Below, in pieces: positions 14,887 through 23,174 of a stretch of DNA of 25,453 nt; the first letter of the stretch is position 1; each line of letters opens with the position of its first letter. Under the pieces are notes generated by a model. It saw only the letters and a program-made list of their open reading frames with translations, searched no databases and was not told where the DNA came from. Both the position numbers and the translations under genes were made by a program. Location: the NCBI GenBank assembly GCA_965603395.1, contig CBFDCV010000009.1:1-25453 (forward strand), written 5' to 3'. Source of the stretch: CAYSWS01 sp965603395 (GTDB lineage Bacteria > Patescibacteriota > WWE3 > UBA101185 > UBA10185).

Positions 14887-17839
14887 TGTCTTTAAATACG
14901 GAGATTCTAGCTATCAACTCTTTTTCTAGAGACTGCAGCTGATCAACTTTAAAGCTAGTAACGCTGGGTTGTTTTCTTAATTCGGCAAGTTCTCCTCTTA
15001 CCTTTTTTAATTCTTTTAAATCAGCGTTAAGGTCAGATTCGTAATACCACAATATATAATCTCCTTTCTCACGTATTATATAAGCTGTTTGGTTATAACC
15101 ATCCACATTTTCCACAAACCGACCACTTTTTCCCAAGATAATAATACGGTTGTCATAACCTTTTACAGGTACTCTTCCTTTTTCCGCATAAAAATCAATA
15201 ATAGTAAAAGGGCTGTCCGTATAATACATAACTAGTGGAGGCAGTATTCGATCAATATAAAACATTTCTTCAGTACCCAGTTTTTCATCCTTAAGCTGCA
15301 TTAACTCTGCTTCAGCTCCTGTTAGGTCAGCAGTGTAAACCATCTCTTTGTGATAAAAAAGGTACATTAAATAACACGCGGTAAATATGAAAACACCTAA
15401 AAATAATACTAGGGGGGTTTTTAAAACGGTGAAGTAGCCACTAACTTTTTGGTAAAAATTGTCAATGAAAACCCCCACCATAATAGCAGCTGCAGGATAA
15501 AGAGGAATTATATACCATACAATTTTAGACGTAGCTAATGAAAATATGATAAATACAATTGAAAACCAAATGCTAAACAGGGCATAAAACTTCTCTCTCT
15601 TGAACATTTTATATAAAAACATGGGTAGCGCGGCAATAAAAGCAATAAACCACACCCGCATGCTTACCTTCATAACTGTAACGTACCAAAATAAAGGCTG
15701 TCCCTTTTCTTCAATGGCTTGAGTAGCTCTATCAACAACATGATACAAAAGATAAGTATCAATAAAAGATCTGCCGTACCTCAAATACATTACTAAGTGC
15801 CACGGTAAAGTAATCGCTAATAGGCCCATGGCCATAACTAAATAGGGTTTTATTAAATTCTTAAGACCTTTTTGATGTTTGAATATTAATAAATAACCTT
15901 CGTAGACTAGCATGGTTACAACAGGCAGAAATCCCACCACTCCCTTGGCCATAACAGCAAAACCAGCTGCTAATCCTGTAAATGCGTAAAAAAGAAGCTT
16001 TTGTTTTTCTTTAGCAAGAATAAATAGGTAAATACTTAAAGTAATAAAAAAAGTTGTAGCTACGTCTATCATAGCTGCTCGGGCATAGTAGAGAAAGTGT
16101 ATGCCTGTTACCAAAGAAAAAGCTGAAAAATAGGCGGCTAGCTTACCGAATAGCTTCTTTGATAACATGTAGGTAATTATTACCGTACCAAAACCAAAAA
16201 TAGCTGAGTGCAGGCGGGCGGCCAAACTGGTAAAACCCAGCATCTTCATAAAAAATGACATGCACCACAGCACTAACGGAGGTTTTTCGTACCAAATTAC
16301 ATTTGGTTTCCAGTATAAATTAATGTATTCTCCCATCCTTACCATGTTTTTGGCAATTTTAGCGTAAATGGCTTCGTCCCAAGGAACAAAGTGGTTAACA
16401 CCTAAACCGGCAAAAATCAGTACAAAGCTGATAAAGGCGATCATAACAAAGTACAAACGGTGAGATTTCACAAAATATTCATAAACCTGCTTGTATGAAT
16501 AGTCTTTTTTAACAATTGACAGGCTTAGCAGGTAGTAAATAAAAAGAACTAACCAAAAAAACTCCGCATTGTAGGAATAAAATATGCCGGCTATATAAAC
16601 TCCTAACGTAGTTGAGAAAATTGCCGTAAGTAGTAGAGCCTCCTGTTTGCTTTTTATCTTTAAGGCACCAAACAACATTACTCCTAGCAAAGATAGTACA
16701 AATAACGTTAGGGTGGAAAGTCCGATTATGCCCGTTTCCGACATAGCCTCTCCCCAAATAGTATGGGCAGGCACTCTTGTATTCAAAGCTGCCGGATCTC
16801 GACCAAAAAACTCTGCGGCAATATCAGTCTTACTAAAATGCTCAAAGAAACCACCATACCCTCCACCTAAAATTGGGTATTCCTCAAAGATCTGGTAGGA
16901 GCCCTCCAGTAACATAATATGACCGGCAAACGAGTCCAGTCTGTAATGAAAATTATCTTTAACGTAAGCTCTAAAAGGGCTGGACTTAATGCTGTACTCT
17001 CTCAAAGCAGGGATGAGAAGTAAAACAATGGTAAGCACAATATATTGGATACCCCGCATACCAAACTTTCGTACCAGTAAAACCGTGACAAAGGAAAGAA
17101 ATGAAACTAAGGCAATGATCCAAGCTGTCCTGGAACTAGTCAAAAGTAGCAGGCCGGTCATGGCCAAAAACATACCAGAGTAAAATATTTTCTTCTTCCA
17201 AAGCTTTTCGGTCAATATAAACACACCTAACACCGGCAACAAGCATGCCAACAGAGCAGCAAAATGATTTACGTCCCAAAAAGTGGAGCCAATTCTTGGT
17301 ACGTGTCCCGGCACATTCCACAAAGCACCTACAATGAATTCATATTTTGTATAAAGAAAGAGTTGGACAAAACCGAAGCCGGTAAGACCCAAAGCCAAGT
17401 AAATATAAAATTTAATAAAGTTAATAAGTTTTTGAGTCTCCCCTGCGTACTTTACAAATAATATAATTCCCAAACCAACTATGGAAGTGAAAAAAGCCAG
17501 CAGTTGCAAGCTAGCGGTAAGGTTTCTTGAAAAAATGATCGAAACGGCTCTCACCGCCCATAGTAAGATGAGAAAAACAATTACCGGATCTTTTAAAACT
17601 TTCTTGTACTTTTGCAGGTTTTTTTCTTTGTAAAAAGTGTGGGCCGCGTCTAGTAGAACATATAAACCTACACCTAACATATAAAACCGTACCGGTAAAA
17701 AGTCCCATTTTAAGATACTGAATACTTCCTTGTGTAGTAATGTTGATAGGACTAATAAAACTTTTACTCCCAAATCAAAGTTTTTCTTCAAAAGCAGCGT
17801 TGATATTAAAATGATCGAGATGATAATAAATATTTCCAT
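14879..17839 (-). CDS. Two-domain membrane protein: O-antigen ligase/polymerase fused to GT39 (ArnT/PMT-like) glycosyltransferase
   Basis: 986 residues with about 20 or more membrane segments. Residues 1 to about 455 look like the Wzy/WaaL group: many helices, 'GSTFWDVNHFAALLACLLPVLG', 'TSSRTAWI', and a large periplasmic loop ending in 'AHTIWGEAMSETGIIG' (H359, E368). After a link near 456-470 a second unit starts with 'VPWDEAIYAKIAKNMV' (D488, the catalytic-type Asp of GT39), 'EKPPLVLW', 'YARAAMIDV', and a helix-rich core to about residue 820. A soluble tail of about 165 residues follows. The first half would polymerise or ligate glycan and the second would add a sugar from a polyprenyl-phosphate donor outside. 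It starts 3 bases after the upstream GT stop, so it is co-transcribed. The reading frame is continuous. Confidence 0.9.
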   Translation of the reverse strand: MEIFIIISIILISTLLLKKNFDLGVKVLLVLSTLLHKEVFSILKWDFLPVRFYMLGVGLYVLLDAAHTFYKEKNLQKYKKVLKDPVIVFLILLWAVRAVSIIFSRNLTASLQLLAFFTSIVGLGIILFVKYAGETQKLINFIKFYIYLALGLTGFGFVQLFLYTKYEFIVGALWNVPGHVPRIGSTFWDVNHFAALLACLLPVLGVFILTEKLWKKKIFYSGMFLAMTGLLLLTSSRTAWIIALVSFLSFVTVLLVRKFGMRGIQYIVLTIVLLLIPALREYSIKSSPFRAYVKDNFHYRLDSFAGHIMLLEGSYQIFEEYPILGGGYGGFFEHFSKTDIAAEFFGRDPAALNTRVPAHTIWGEAMSETGIIGLSTLTLFVLSLLGVMLFGALKIKSKQEALLLTAIFSTTLGVYIAGIFYSYNAEFFWLVLFIYYLLSLSIVKKDYSYKQVYEYFVKSHRLYFVMIAFISFVLIFAGLGVNHFVPWDEAIYAKIAKNMVRMGEYINLYWKPNVIWYEKPPLVLWCMSFFMKMLGFTSLAARLHSAIFGFGTVIITYMLSKKLFGKLAAYFSAFSLVTGIHFLYYARAAMIDVATTFFITLSIYLFILAKEKQKLLFYAFTGLAAGFAVMAKGVVGFLPVVTMLVYEGYLLIFKHQKGLKNLIKPYLVMAMGLLAITLPWHLVMYLRYGRSFIDTYLLYHVVDRATQAIEEKGQPLFWYVTVMKVSMRVWFIAFIAALPMFLYKMFKREKFYALFSIWFSIVFIIFSLATSKIVWYIIPLYPAAAIMVGVFIDNFYQKVSGYFTVLKTPLVLFLGVFIFTACYLMYLFYHKEMVYTADLTGAEAELMQLKDEKLGTEEMFYIDRILPPLVMYYTDSPFTIIDFYAEKGRVPVKGYDNRIIILGKSGRFVENVDGYNQTAYIIREKGDYILWYYESDLNADLKELKKVRGELAELRKQPSVTSFKVDQLQSLEKELIARISVFKDIK

Positions 17840-17842
17840 AAA

Positions 17843-18970
17843 CTACTTACCCAGCAAGTCACTGTATACTTTGTATGTTTTTTTAGCGGCATTTTCCCAC
17901 GTGTATTCCTGACGCATCTTTACATCAAGCTTAGGACGGTTGGCAAAAAACTGCTCCCCAATAGCTTTCTTTATACTGCCCACATCCCACGGTCTACAAT
18001 AGGAGGCGTAATCGCCTAGAATTTCTTCTGCTCTTGGGCTGCTGGCCACGGCATTTGTACCACAAAACAGCGCCTCAAGCAAAGTAAGACCTGTTGTTTC
18101 AAACCAACTGGCACTTACACACACTTTGGCATGAGTAAAATAAGCGGGTATTTTCTTATAAGGCACGCTTTCTATATAAGTTATCCAGGTATGCTTTTTT
18201 ATAAAATTATTAAACCTTAGGGTATATTCCGGGTGGTTCAAGATATTTTTCTTCCCGACAAATACGAGTTTCAAATCCTGATTGGAGTCTTCTCTTAGCT
18301 TTTCTACGGCTTCTATAACATTTAGCTGATTTTTCCTGGGCTCGATCCTTCCCACACAAAAAACATAGTCTTTCAAAGGAAGTGGGTTTTTATAGTCTTT
18401 GGCATATAGAAATTTCTCACTCACACCGCTGGGCACCTTTACCCACTTGATATCCACACCATAAGTTTTCTTCAGGTCCGTAGCCTCAAGCTTTGTCTGT
18501 ACCAAAATGACATCTGATAATGAAAGGGTTTCAATGTGCATATTCTTAAGACCGTGGATTATGCTGTAGAGAGTAGGCATGAACTTTGACGGGTTGGTTA
18601 CGCTTCGATAAATATTTTTAAAAGTGTCTCTTGTATGTTGTTCTTCAAACAGTATTTTAGAGAGTCTTCTCAGGCCAAAAACATGCTCATCATCAAACTT
18701 TTTTACTTCTTCAACTTTATGGTGAATTGGAGAAAACACAACAGGTTTGTGGTGTTTTTTAGCGTTATTGACCATGAAGTGTGTTTCTGTGGTCCAATCA
18801 AGTTGAAATATGTGGACCAAATCAAAATCACTAGCGTCTACATTCAGGGAAGTTGTTATATCAACCTTTACACCTAATCTCTTTAGTTGTTCGGCCGTAT
18901 TCTCCACCTGTATCCTATCCCCGCCCGCAGCTTCTAAAAGGCCGAATCTGCCTTGCATCAAGACTTTCAT
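17843..18970 (-). CDS. GT4 family glycosyltransferase
   Basis: 375 residues. The N-terminal domain begins 'MKVLMQGRFGLLEAAGGDRIQ' and contains 'DLVHIFQLDWTTETHFM'. The C-terminal domain has 'YVFCVGRIEPRKNQLNVIEAV', 'LKLVFVGKKN' and the EX7E pair E291-E299 in 'FETTGLTLLEALFCGTNAV', so it is a complete retaining GT-B enzyme. Donor and acceptor are not predictable. A TATAAT ends 7 bases before its ATG within the 16-base gap from the preceding gene, so it may have its own leaderless message as well as read-through. The ligase/GT39 gene follows after 3 bases. Confidence 0.92.
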   Translation of the reverse strand: MKVLMQGRFGLLEAAGGDRIQVENTAEQLKRLGVKVDITTSLNVDASDFDLVHIFQLDWTTETHFMVNNAKKHHKPVVFSPIHHKVEEVKKFDDEHVFGLRRLSKILFEEQHTRDTFKNIYRSVTNPSKFMPTLYSIIHGLKNMHIETLSLSDVILVQTKLEATDLKKTYGVDIKWVKVPSGVSEKFLYAKDYKNPLPLKDYVFCVGRIEPRKNQLNVIEAVEKLREDSNQDLKLVFVGKKNILNHPEYTLRFNNFIKKHTWITYIESVPYKKIPAYFTHAKVCVSASWFETTGLTLLEALFCGTNAVASSPRAEEILGDYASYCRPWDVGSIKKAIGEQFFANRPKLDVKMRQEYTWENAAKKTYKVYSDLLGK

Positions 18971-18977
18971 AACTTGA

Positions 18978-18983
18978 ATTATA
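18978..18983 (-). promoter_or_regulatory. TATAAT box before the 17843-18970 GT gene
   Basis: TATAAT (18983-18978) lies 7 bases before the ATG at 18970. The -35 region would fall inside the end of the upstream gene and is weak. Confidence 0.45.
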
Positions 18984-18986
18984 CAA

Positions 18987-20138
18987 TTATTCTTGCAGTA
19001 GTTCTAAGTAAAACTTGTGATAGCAGTCAATAAATTTATCAAAGGAGTAGTTGTCGACTACCCTCTTGTGAGCCCGTCTAGTTAAAAGGTTCAAATCATG
19101 TTTATTGGAAATAACCTCTTGCATTACTCTGGCTAGATCTTGTGGCTCTCCTTTTTTAAAATACAAAATTGTATCGTCTCCCACCTCTTTAAATACTTCC
19201 AAATCAGACGCAAGGACAGGAGTATTTGTGGCCATGGCTTCTATAAGAACCAAACCAAATCCTTCTGCTAAGCTGGGGTGTACAAAAAAATCAAACGCAC
19301 TGTAATATCTTATGACCTCTTGTGGAGACAGCTTTCCCGTTATGGTAACTTTGCTCTCTAACTTGTTCTTTTCAATCTGCTTTTTAAGTCCCTCTTCCAA
19401 AGGTCCGCCACCTGCTAAAACTAGATGGTGCTTGTTGCTTTCTTCCGAAGACATGCCTTGAATAAACGTTTTGAAGGCCTCTATTAGTATTTTGTGCCCT
19501 TTTTCTTCGGTAAGCCTGCCTAGACAACCCCAAATTACGCATTCTCCTGCAATTTCCAGCTTTGACATTATATCTTTTCTATACTGCTCTTTTATGTTGC
19601 TGCCAAGGGACAGCCTGCTTACGTTTACGGCGTTGGGGTTTTCCAGCACTCGTAACTTCTCTTCTTTTATTCCTTCTTCGATTTTTATATTCTTCCTGGA
19701 TAAGGTAAGCGCAATCTCGTAAGTAGCCAGCTTATTTACTACTCTAGGATAAACAAATAGATTAAGACGCTTTTTTAAACCGCTTATTTGCCATTCCGAT
19801 ATTGGTGTGTGGGTATGTGAGATCCTAACCTTAACCCCCGCCTTCTTTCCCGCGATCAGAGAGTTCACGGCTGCCTTTAATTCATGGGCATGAACTATCT
19901 CAATTTCATTTTCTTTTAAAAACTTGGCTAATCTCTTAATATACCCGGGGTCAATATCCAAACCTATTTCTGCCTGAGTAACCTTAGCACCTGATTTTTC
20001 GAATGCCTCCACCATATCCCCGGGCGGACACCATACAAAAACTTGGTGACTTTGCTGAACCATGCCCTGACACAGATCAAGAACGTGCTTCTCCATACCT
20101 CCAAAGTTACCTGAGTTAAGAATGTAGGCTATTTTCAT
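18987..20138 (-). CDS. GT4 family glycosyltransferase
   Basis: 383 residues. 'MKIAYILNSGNFGGMEKHVLDLC' is the classic GT4 N-terminus (the GGMEKHV loop). 'EIEIVHAHELKAAVNSLIAG' and 'ISHTHTPI' follow. The donor domain has 'IWGCLGRLTEEKGHKILIEAF', 'HHLVLAGGGPLEEGL', 'VTITGKLSPQEVIRYYSAFD' and the EX7E pair E292-E300 in 'AEGFGLVLIEAMATNTP'. It is complete and likely active in the cytoplasm on the lipid-linked glycan. A consensus TATAAT lies 6 bases before the ATG, in a 13-base gap after the TuaH-like gene. Confidence 0.93.
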   Translation of the reverse strand: MKIAYILNSGNFGGMEKHVLDLCQGMVQQSHQVFVWCPPGDMVEAFEKSGAKVTQAEIGLDIDPGYIKRLAKFLKENEIEIVHAHELKAAVNSLIAGKKAGVKVRISHTHTPISEWQISGLKKRLNLFVYPRVVNKLATYEIALTLSRKNIKIEEGIKEEKLRVLENPNAVNVSRLSLGSNIKEQYRKDIMSKLEIAGECVIWGCLGRLTEEKGHKILIEAFKTFIQGMSSEESNKHHLVLAGGGPLEEGLKKQIEKNKLESKVTITGKLSPQEVIRYYSAFDFFVHPSLAEGFGLVLIEAMATNTPVLASDLEVFKEVGDDTILYFKKGEPQDLARVMQEVISNKHDLNLLTRRAHKRVVDNYSFDKFIDCYHKFYLELLQE

Positions 20139-20144
20139 AGATTA

Positions 20145-20150
20145 ATTATA
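20145..20150 (-). promoter_or_regulatory. TATAAT box before the 18987-20138 GT gene, leaderless
   Basis: TATAAT (20150-20145), then 6 bases, then the ATG at 20138. It occupies nearly the whole intergenic gap. No good -35 at 16-18 bases; a TTGGAG lies 19 bases upstream. Confidence 0.45.
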
Positions 20151-20151
20151 C

Positions 20152-21372
20152 CTAGCGCGTATCTATGTGCTCCAACATGGCGCTAACTTTATTGTCCCAA
20201 TCGTTAATCCTGGCCACATCTTGCCTTTCCTTAGCTCGCTTATCATTATCCTCCTCCAATGCCCTTCTTATATTTTGGCAAAACTCATTATAATTTCTTG
20301 AAATGTAGCACACACTTTCAAAAGGCGTATAGGCTGGCAGATCAGTCACAACTACAGGCAGTCCGGCAGCCAACGAATCGTGGAACTTCACCGGAAAACA
20401 GCCACCTACTGTATAGTCATTAAGTTGGTAAGGAATTATCTCCACATCAAAACCTGCCATATAAAACTTTTTTTCTTCATAGGGACGTGCTCCAAGACAA
20501 TAAACGTTGTCTATTCCTGATAAATTTATATCTTCCAAAGTTGCGTTTTTGTCCTTCAGAGCCAGGGGGCCGATCAGTACAAACGAGTATTTCGGATTTT
20601 CCTGTGCGCACTTTCTTACCAGCTCTGCATCAAACTTATACTCGTCCAAGGCTCCTATCATGCCAATCCTAGGTCTTGGTATTTTAGAAAGTTCCTCAGG
20701 GATCTTGTATTTGTAACTTTTTGTGTTTTTAAATCTTTTGAAGTCTCCCACATTTGGGGTGTAATAAACATTAGTATTATATTTTTTCAATTTTTCTACT
20801 AATCCGGGTGCAGAAGCAAATACTAAATTGGCGCTTTCAGCCAGTTTTTTTTCTTGTTCGATCAATTTTTCTCCCGCCACACTAGTTGGAAATAAACTTT
20901 TTTGTTCCGGGAAGGCGGCATAGTTGTCCACACAGTCGTAAACCAATATATCGTAATCGATATCTCTAAGGTATTTTTCCATCTGCATGATCTGTACGTG
21001 ATACACCCACAAAACTGTTTTTCTTTTCTCCACCGAGTGTTTCTTAATCAGTTTATTGATTTTCTTGATGTGCATACAGGCTGTAATACCTGAAAAAGGC
21101 AACCTGTTAATAGGCGTATAAACCATAGCTCCGCTCTTGTCCACCTTTTGCTGCTGCAACAACCTCTTTAGTGTCCACTCGCCCCTTTGGAGCTGCCTGA
21201 TGAATAATCTACCAAAATTAATAGGCGGGTCCACAAAAACTACTTTATGATCCATTTTTGCCAGACGATGCATGACGTGTCTTTTATTTGTCCAGTTCGG
21301 GAAGTCCCACAACTGATTTGAAAGGCAGATTATGTTGTATTTTATGTGTCTACGATTCTTCTTATTACCCAT
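20152..21372 (-). CDS. TuaH-like glycosyltransferase
   Basis: 406 residues, GT-B fold but not a standard EX7E GT4. The opening 'NIICLSNQLWDFPNWTNKRHVMHRLAK', then 'KVVFVDPP', 'DILVYDCVDNYAAFPEQKS', 'NLVFASAPGLVEKLKK' and 'YYTPNVGDFKRF' match the teichuronic-acid/TuaH-like transferases, as does 'IGMIGALDEYKFDAELV'. The donor region has 'VKFHDSLAAGLPVVVTDLPAY' in place of the usual E-x7-E segment. It heads the - strand run of three GT genes and the ligase/GT39 gene. An extended -10 (TGG TAAAAT, about 21431-21423) would give a leader of about 45 bases. No clear ribosome site precedes the ATG. Confidence 0.85.
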   Translation of the reverse strand: MGNKKNRRHIKYNIICLSNQLWDFPNWTNKRHVMHRLAKMDHKVVFVDPPINFGRLFIRQLQRGEWTLKRLLQQQKVDKSGAMVYTPINRLPFSGITACMHIKKINKLIKKHSVEKRKTVLWVYHVQIMQMEKYLRDIDYDILVYDCVDNYAAFPEQKSLFPTSVAGEKLIEQEKKLAESANLVFASAPGLVEKLKKYNTNVYYTPNVGDFKRFKNTKSYKYKIPEELSKIPRPRIGMIGALDEYKFDAELVRKCAQENPKYSFVLIGPLALKDKNATLEDINLSGIDNVYCLGARPYEEKKFYMAGFDVEIIPYQLNDYTVGGCFPVKFHDSLAAGLPVVVTDLPAYTPFESVCYISRNYNEFCQNIRRALEEDNDKRAKERQDVARINDWDNKVSAMLEHIDTR

Positions 21373-21451
21373 GTATTAATCTGTTCATCAGTCCGGGCAA
21401 GCTTTCTGAAGATGCCCCAATTTTACCAAATTTCCCGCTACACTAATAATA

Positions 21452-21913
21452 TCAGCCGGGGGTGATGAGAAAAATAGCTTGATCAAAATTGTTTAAAAAT
21501 CGAAAAGTAATAAAATAAACCTGCCAGTCAAAACCGTACGATAAGGTGTCTACAAGCAAATGCACGATCAAGCCTAGGGCTATAAACAAGAGGGCTTTAT
21601 GCTTCCTTTTTAACAATATATAAACAGTCAGAACGAGGACTACCCACTCCCAGGCATGAAGCGGCAGATAAGTTTTGCCTAGCAATACAAAGTAGTTAAG
21701 ATCAATAAACTCCTTTATATTAAGAGCTATCCTTCCCTTATATAGAAAGAAGTCGAAAAAGTGATCAACGTCCATACCTACCGTCACCGCCAGCCCCACC
21801 AGGATGTCTTTATAGGTAACATCTTTAAGCTTTAACAACTGGATCAACCCGTATACTAAAATTAAGTAGGCTGAGATATGTATAATTTCGTGGATGAGCA
21901 GTTCTAAATACAT
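21452..21913 (-). CDS. YdjM-like membrane protein (putative metal-dependent hydrolase fold)
   Basis: 153 residues with about four membrane helices. Polar residues inside or beside the helices recur in the pattern of the YdjM/YbcI/DUF457 group: H8 and H12 in 'IHEIIHISAYL', D48/D50/H51/D54 in 'DVDHFFD', H86/E89 in 'LHAWEW', and H118/D122 in 'HLLVDTL'. This His/Asp set could bind metal in the membrane. The true substrate is unknown; family annotation as hydrolase is by fold only. It has its own good promoter (TTGCCA-17-TATAGT) that would start transcription about 3 bases from the ATG. It lies 79 bases upstream of the TuaH-like gene on the same strand. Confidence 0.7.
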   Translation of the reverse strand: MYLELLIHEIIHISAYLILVYGLIQLLKLKDVTYKDILVGLAVTVGMDVDHFFDFFLYKGRIALNIKEFIDLNYFVLLGKTYLPLHAWEWVVLVLTVYILLKRKHKALLFIALGLIVHLLVDTLSYGFDWQVYFITFRFLNNFDQAIFLITPG

Positions 21914-21922
21914 TACTTACTA

Positions 21923-21951
21923 ACTATAGAAAGCATATTGGTTTTTGGCAA
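21923..21951 (-). promoter_or_regulatory. Promoter of the YdjM-like gene
   Basis: TTGCCA (21951-21946), 17 bases, TATAGT (21928-21923): 5 of 6 at each hexamer. The ATG follows 9 bases after the -10, so the leader would be only a few bases. It diverges from the promoter at 21971-21999. Confidence 0.65.
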
Positions 21952-21970
21952 GAAATTAGACACTAAAAGA

Positions 21971-21999
21971 TTGATAAGGTTGCGTAGCCTATTTATAAT
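21971..21999 (+). promoter_or_regulatory. Near-consensus promoter of the 22042-23166 GT gene
   Basis: TTGATA (21971-21976), 17 bases, TATAAT (21994-21999): 11 of 12 consensus positions. Transcription would begin near 22006, giving a leader of about 36 bases before the ATG at 22042 and making the TTG at 22003 an unlikely start. Confidence 0.75.
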
Positions 22000-22041
22000 G
22001 ATTTGGTTACTCTTTATCAAAAATTTGTTAACGAACAATTT

Positions 22042-23166
22042 ATGAATATTTTATTTTTTCACAGATGGACAGGTGTACGGGGCGGGGGTACAGAAACTCA
22101 TCTTAAAGCTTTACTGAGAAATCTTCCCTCCGAACACGGATTGCATTTGCTTACCAGAAATGGTCCGAATATTTCCTTTTTAAAAAAGGAGTATCCGCAC
22201 GTAGAAATATTTACAGTTTCAAAAAACCTGTTCGAAAGCGACAATTCTTATGAAAACCCTCTCCTGCTTTATGCTCACACCCTAACATATATGATCAAGG
22301 CTTTTTTTAAGCTAGTTTACCTAACACAAATTAAAAAAATAAAATTTGACGTCATGTCAGTGCATTTTGCTACCGAAGCGATAGTGGCAAATATTATTCG
22401 GAAATTATTTAACATCCCCTATGTTTTCATTCTAGAGGGATACACGGACTGGGAAGCCAAAGTCTCTAAGGAAGCTAACGAGGCTATCAGTATTTCTCAT
22501 TATATCTCTAAAAAATGCCAAAAAAACTTTGAGCACTACCCTGATGTTATTTACATAGGAGAGAGTAACTTTCCCTTCATATTGGAAGAAAATATTTATA
22601 AAAAGAGAGATAACAAACCAAAAAGAGTGCTAACTCTTTGCAGATTCGAACCAAGAAAAAATCTTTCTACAGCTGTTAAAACTGTCAGCTACATTGTTAA
22701 TAAATTAAAAAGGAAAGACATAGAGTTTGTATTTGGAGGAACCGGGATTTTAGAGGAGCAAATCCGACAAGAAGCAAGAAAACATAAGGTAGATAAGCAC
22801 ATCAAGTTTTTAGGTTTTGTACCGGATAGTGCAGTAGTAAAGCTTTATCAGAGTTCGCACATTTACTTTCTGCCGACTTTTGAAGAGGGCTTTGGCATAG
22901 TATATACAGAGGCAATGAAGTCAGGAGCGGTTATTGTTTCAACTAATAAAACGGCTACGCCTGAGATAGTAGGAGAGGCTGGCTTGTTAATTGATGACGC
23001 GCTGGATTATAAGGGTTTTGCAAAAACAATCATAAAGCTTGTTGATGATGAGAACTTATGGACCGATTTAGCTCAAAAAGGTTTGGAAAGAGCTAAACTT
23101 TTTACTTGGGAAAAACTAATCCCCGAATATGAGAAAAAATATCTTAACGCTGCTAAAAAAGCTTAG
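22042..23166 (+). CDS. GT4 family glycosyltransferase
   Basis: 374 residues from the ATG at 22042, where the GT4 N-terminus 'MNILFFHRWTGVRGGGTETHL' begins. An upstream TTG at 22003 would add 13 residues with no family match and lies before the predicted transcription start. Also seen: 'FDVMSVHFATEAIVANI', 'VLTLCRFEPRKNLSTAV', 'EFVFGGTGILEEQI', 'IKFLGFVPDSAVVKLYQSS' and the EX7E pair E282-E290 in 'EEGFGIVYTEAMKSG'. It is a complete GT-B enzyme; donor unknown. Its stop codon overlaps that of the convergent GDP-mannose dehydratase gene by 4 bases. Confidence 0.92.
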   Translation: MNILFFHRWTGVRGGGTETHLKALLRNLPSEHGLHLLTRNGPNISFLKKEYPHVEIFTVSKNLFESDNSYENPLLLYAHTLTYMIKAFFKLVYLTQIKKIKFDVMSVHFATEAIVANIIRKLFNIPYVFILEGYTDWEAKVSKEANEAISISHYISKKCQKNFEHYPDVIYIGESNFPFILEENIYKKRDNKPKRVLTLCRFEPRKNLSTAVKTVSYIVNKLKRKDIEFVFGGTGILEEQIRQEARKHKVDKHIKFLGFVPDSAVVKLYQSSHIYFLPTFEEGFGIVYTEAMKSGAVIVSTNKTATPEIVGEAGLLIDDALDYKGFAKTIIKLVDDENLWTDLAQKGLERAKLFTWEKLIPEYEKKYLNAAKKA

Positions 23167-23174
23167 GTAAGCTT
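23155..23174 (-). terminator. Possible compact terminator overlapping the GDP-mannose dehydratase stop
   Basis: On the - strand AAGCTT, a 4-base ACCT loop and AAGCTT (23174-23159) form a 6-bp stem running into six T (23160-23155). The dehydratase stop codon lies inside the hairpin. The stem is short and AT-rich, so efficiency would be modest. Confidence 0.35.

Noticed and set aside
16509..16757. Extra open frame inside the ligase/GT39 gene
   Set aside because: It is a shadow frame within a long membrane-protein gene, without start signals or recognisable sequence.
22003..22041. TTG-initiated N-terminal extension of the GT gene
   Set aside because: It lies within a few bases of the -10 box, before the likely transcription start, and the extra residues precede a canonical GT4 N-terminus.
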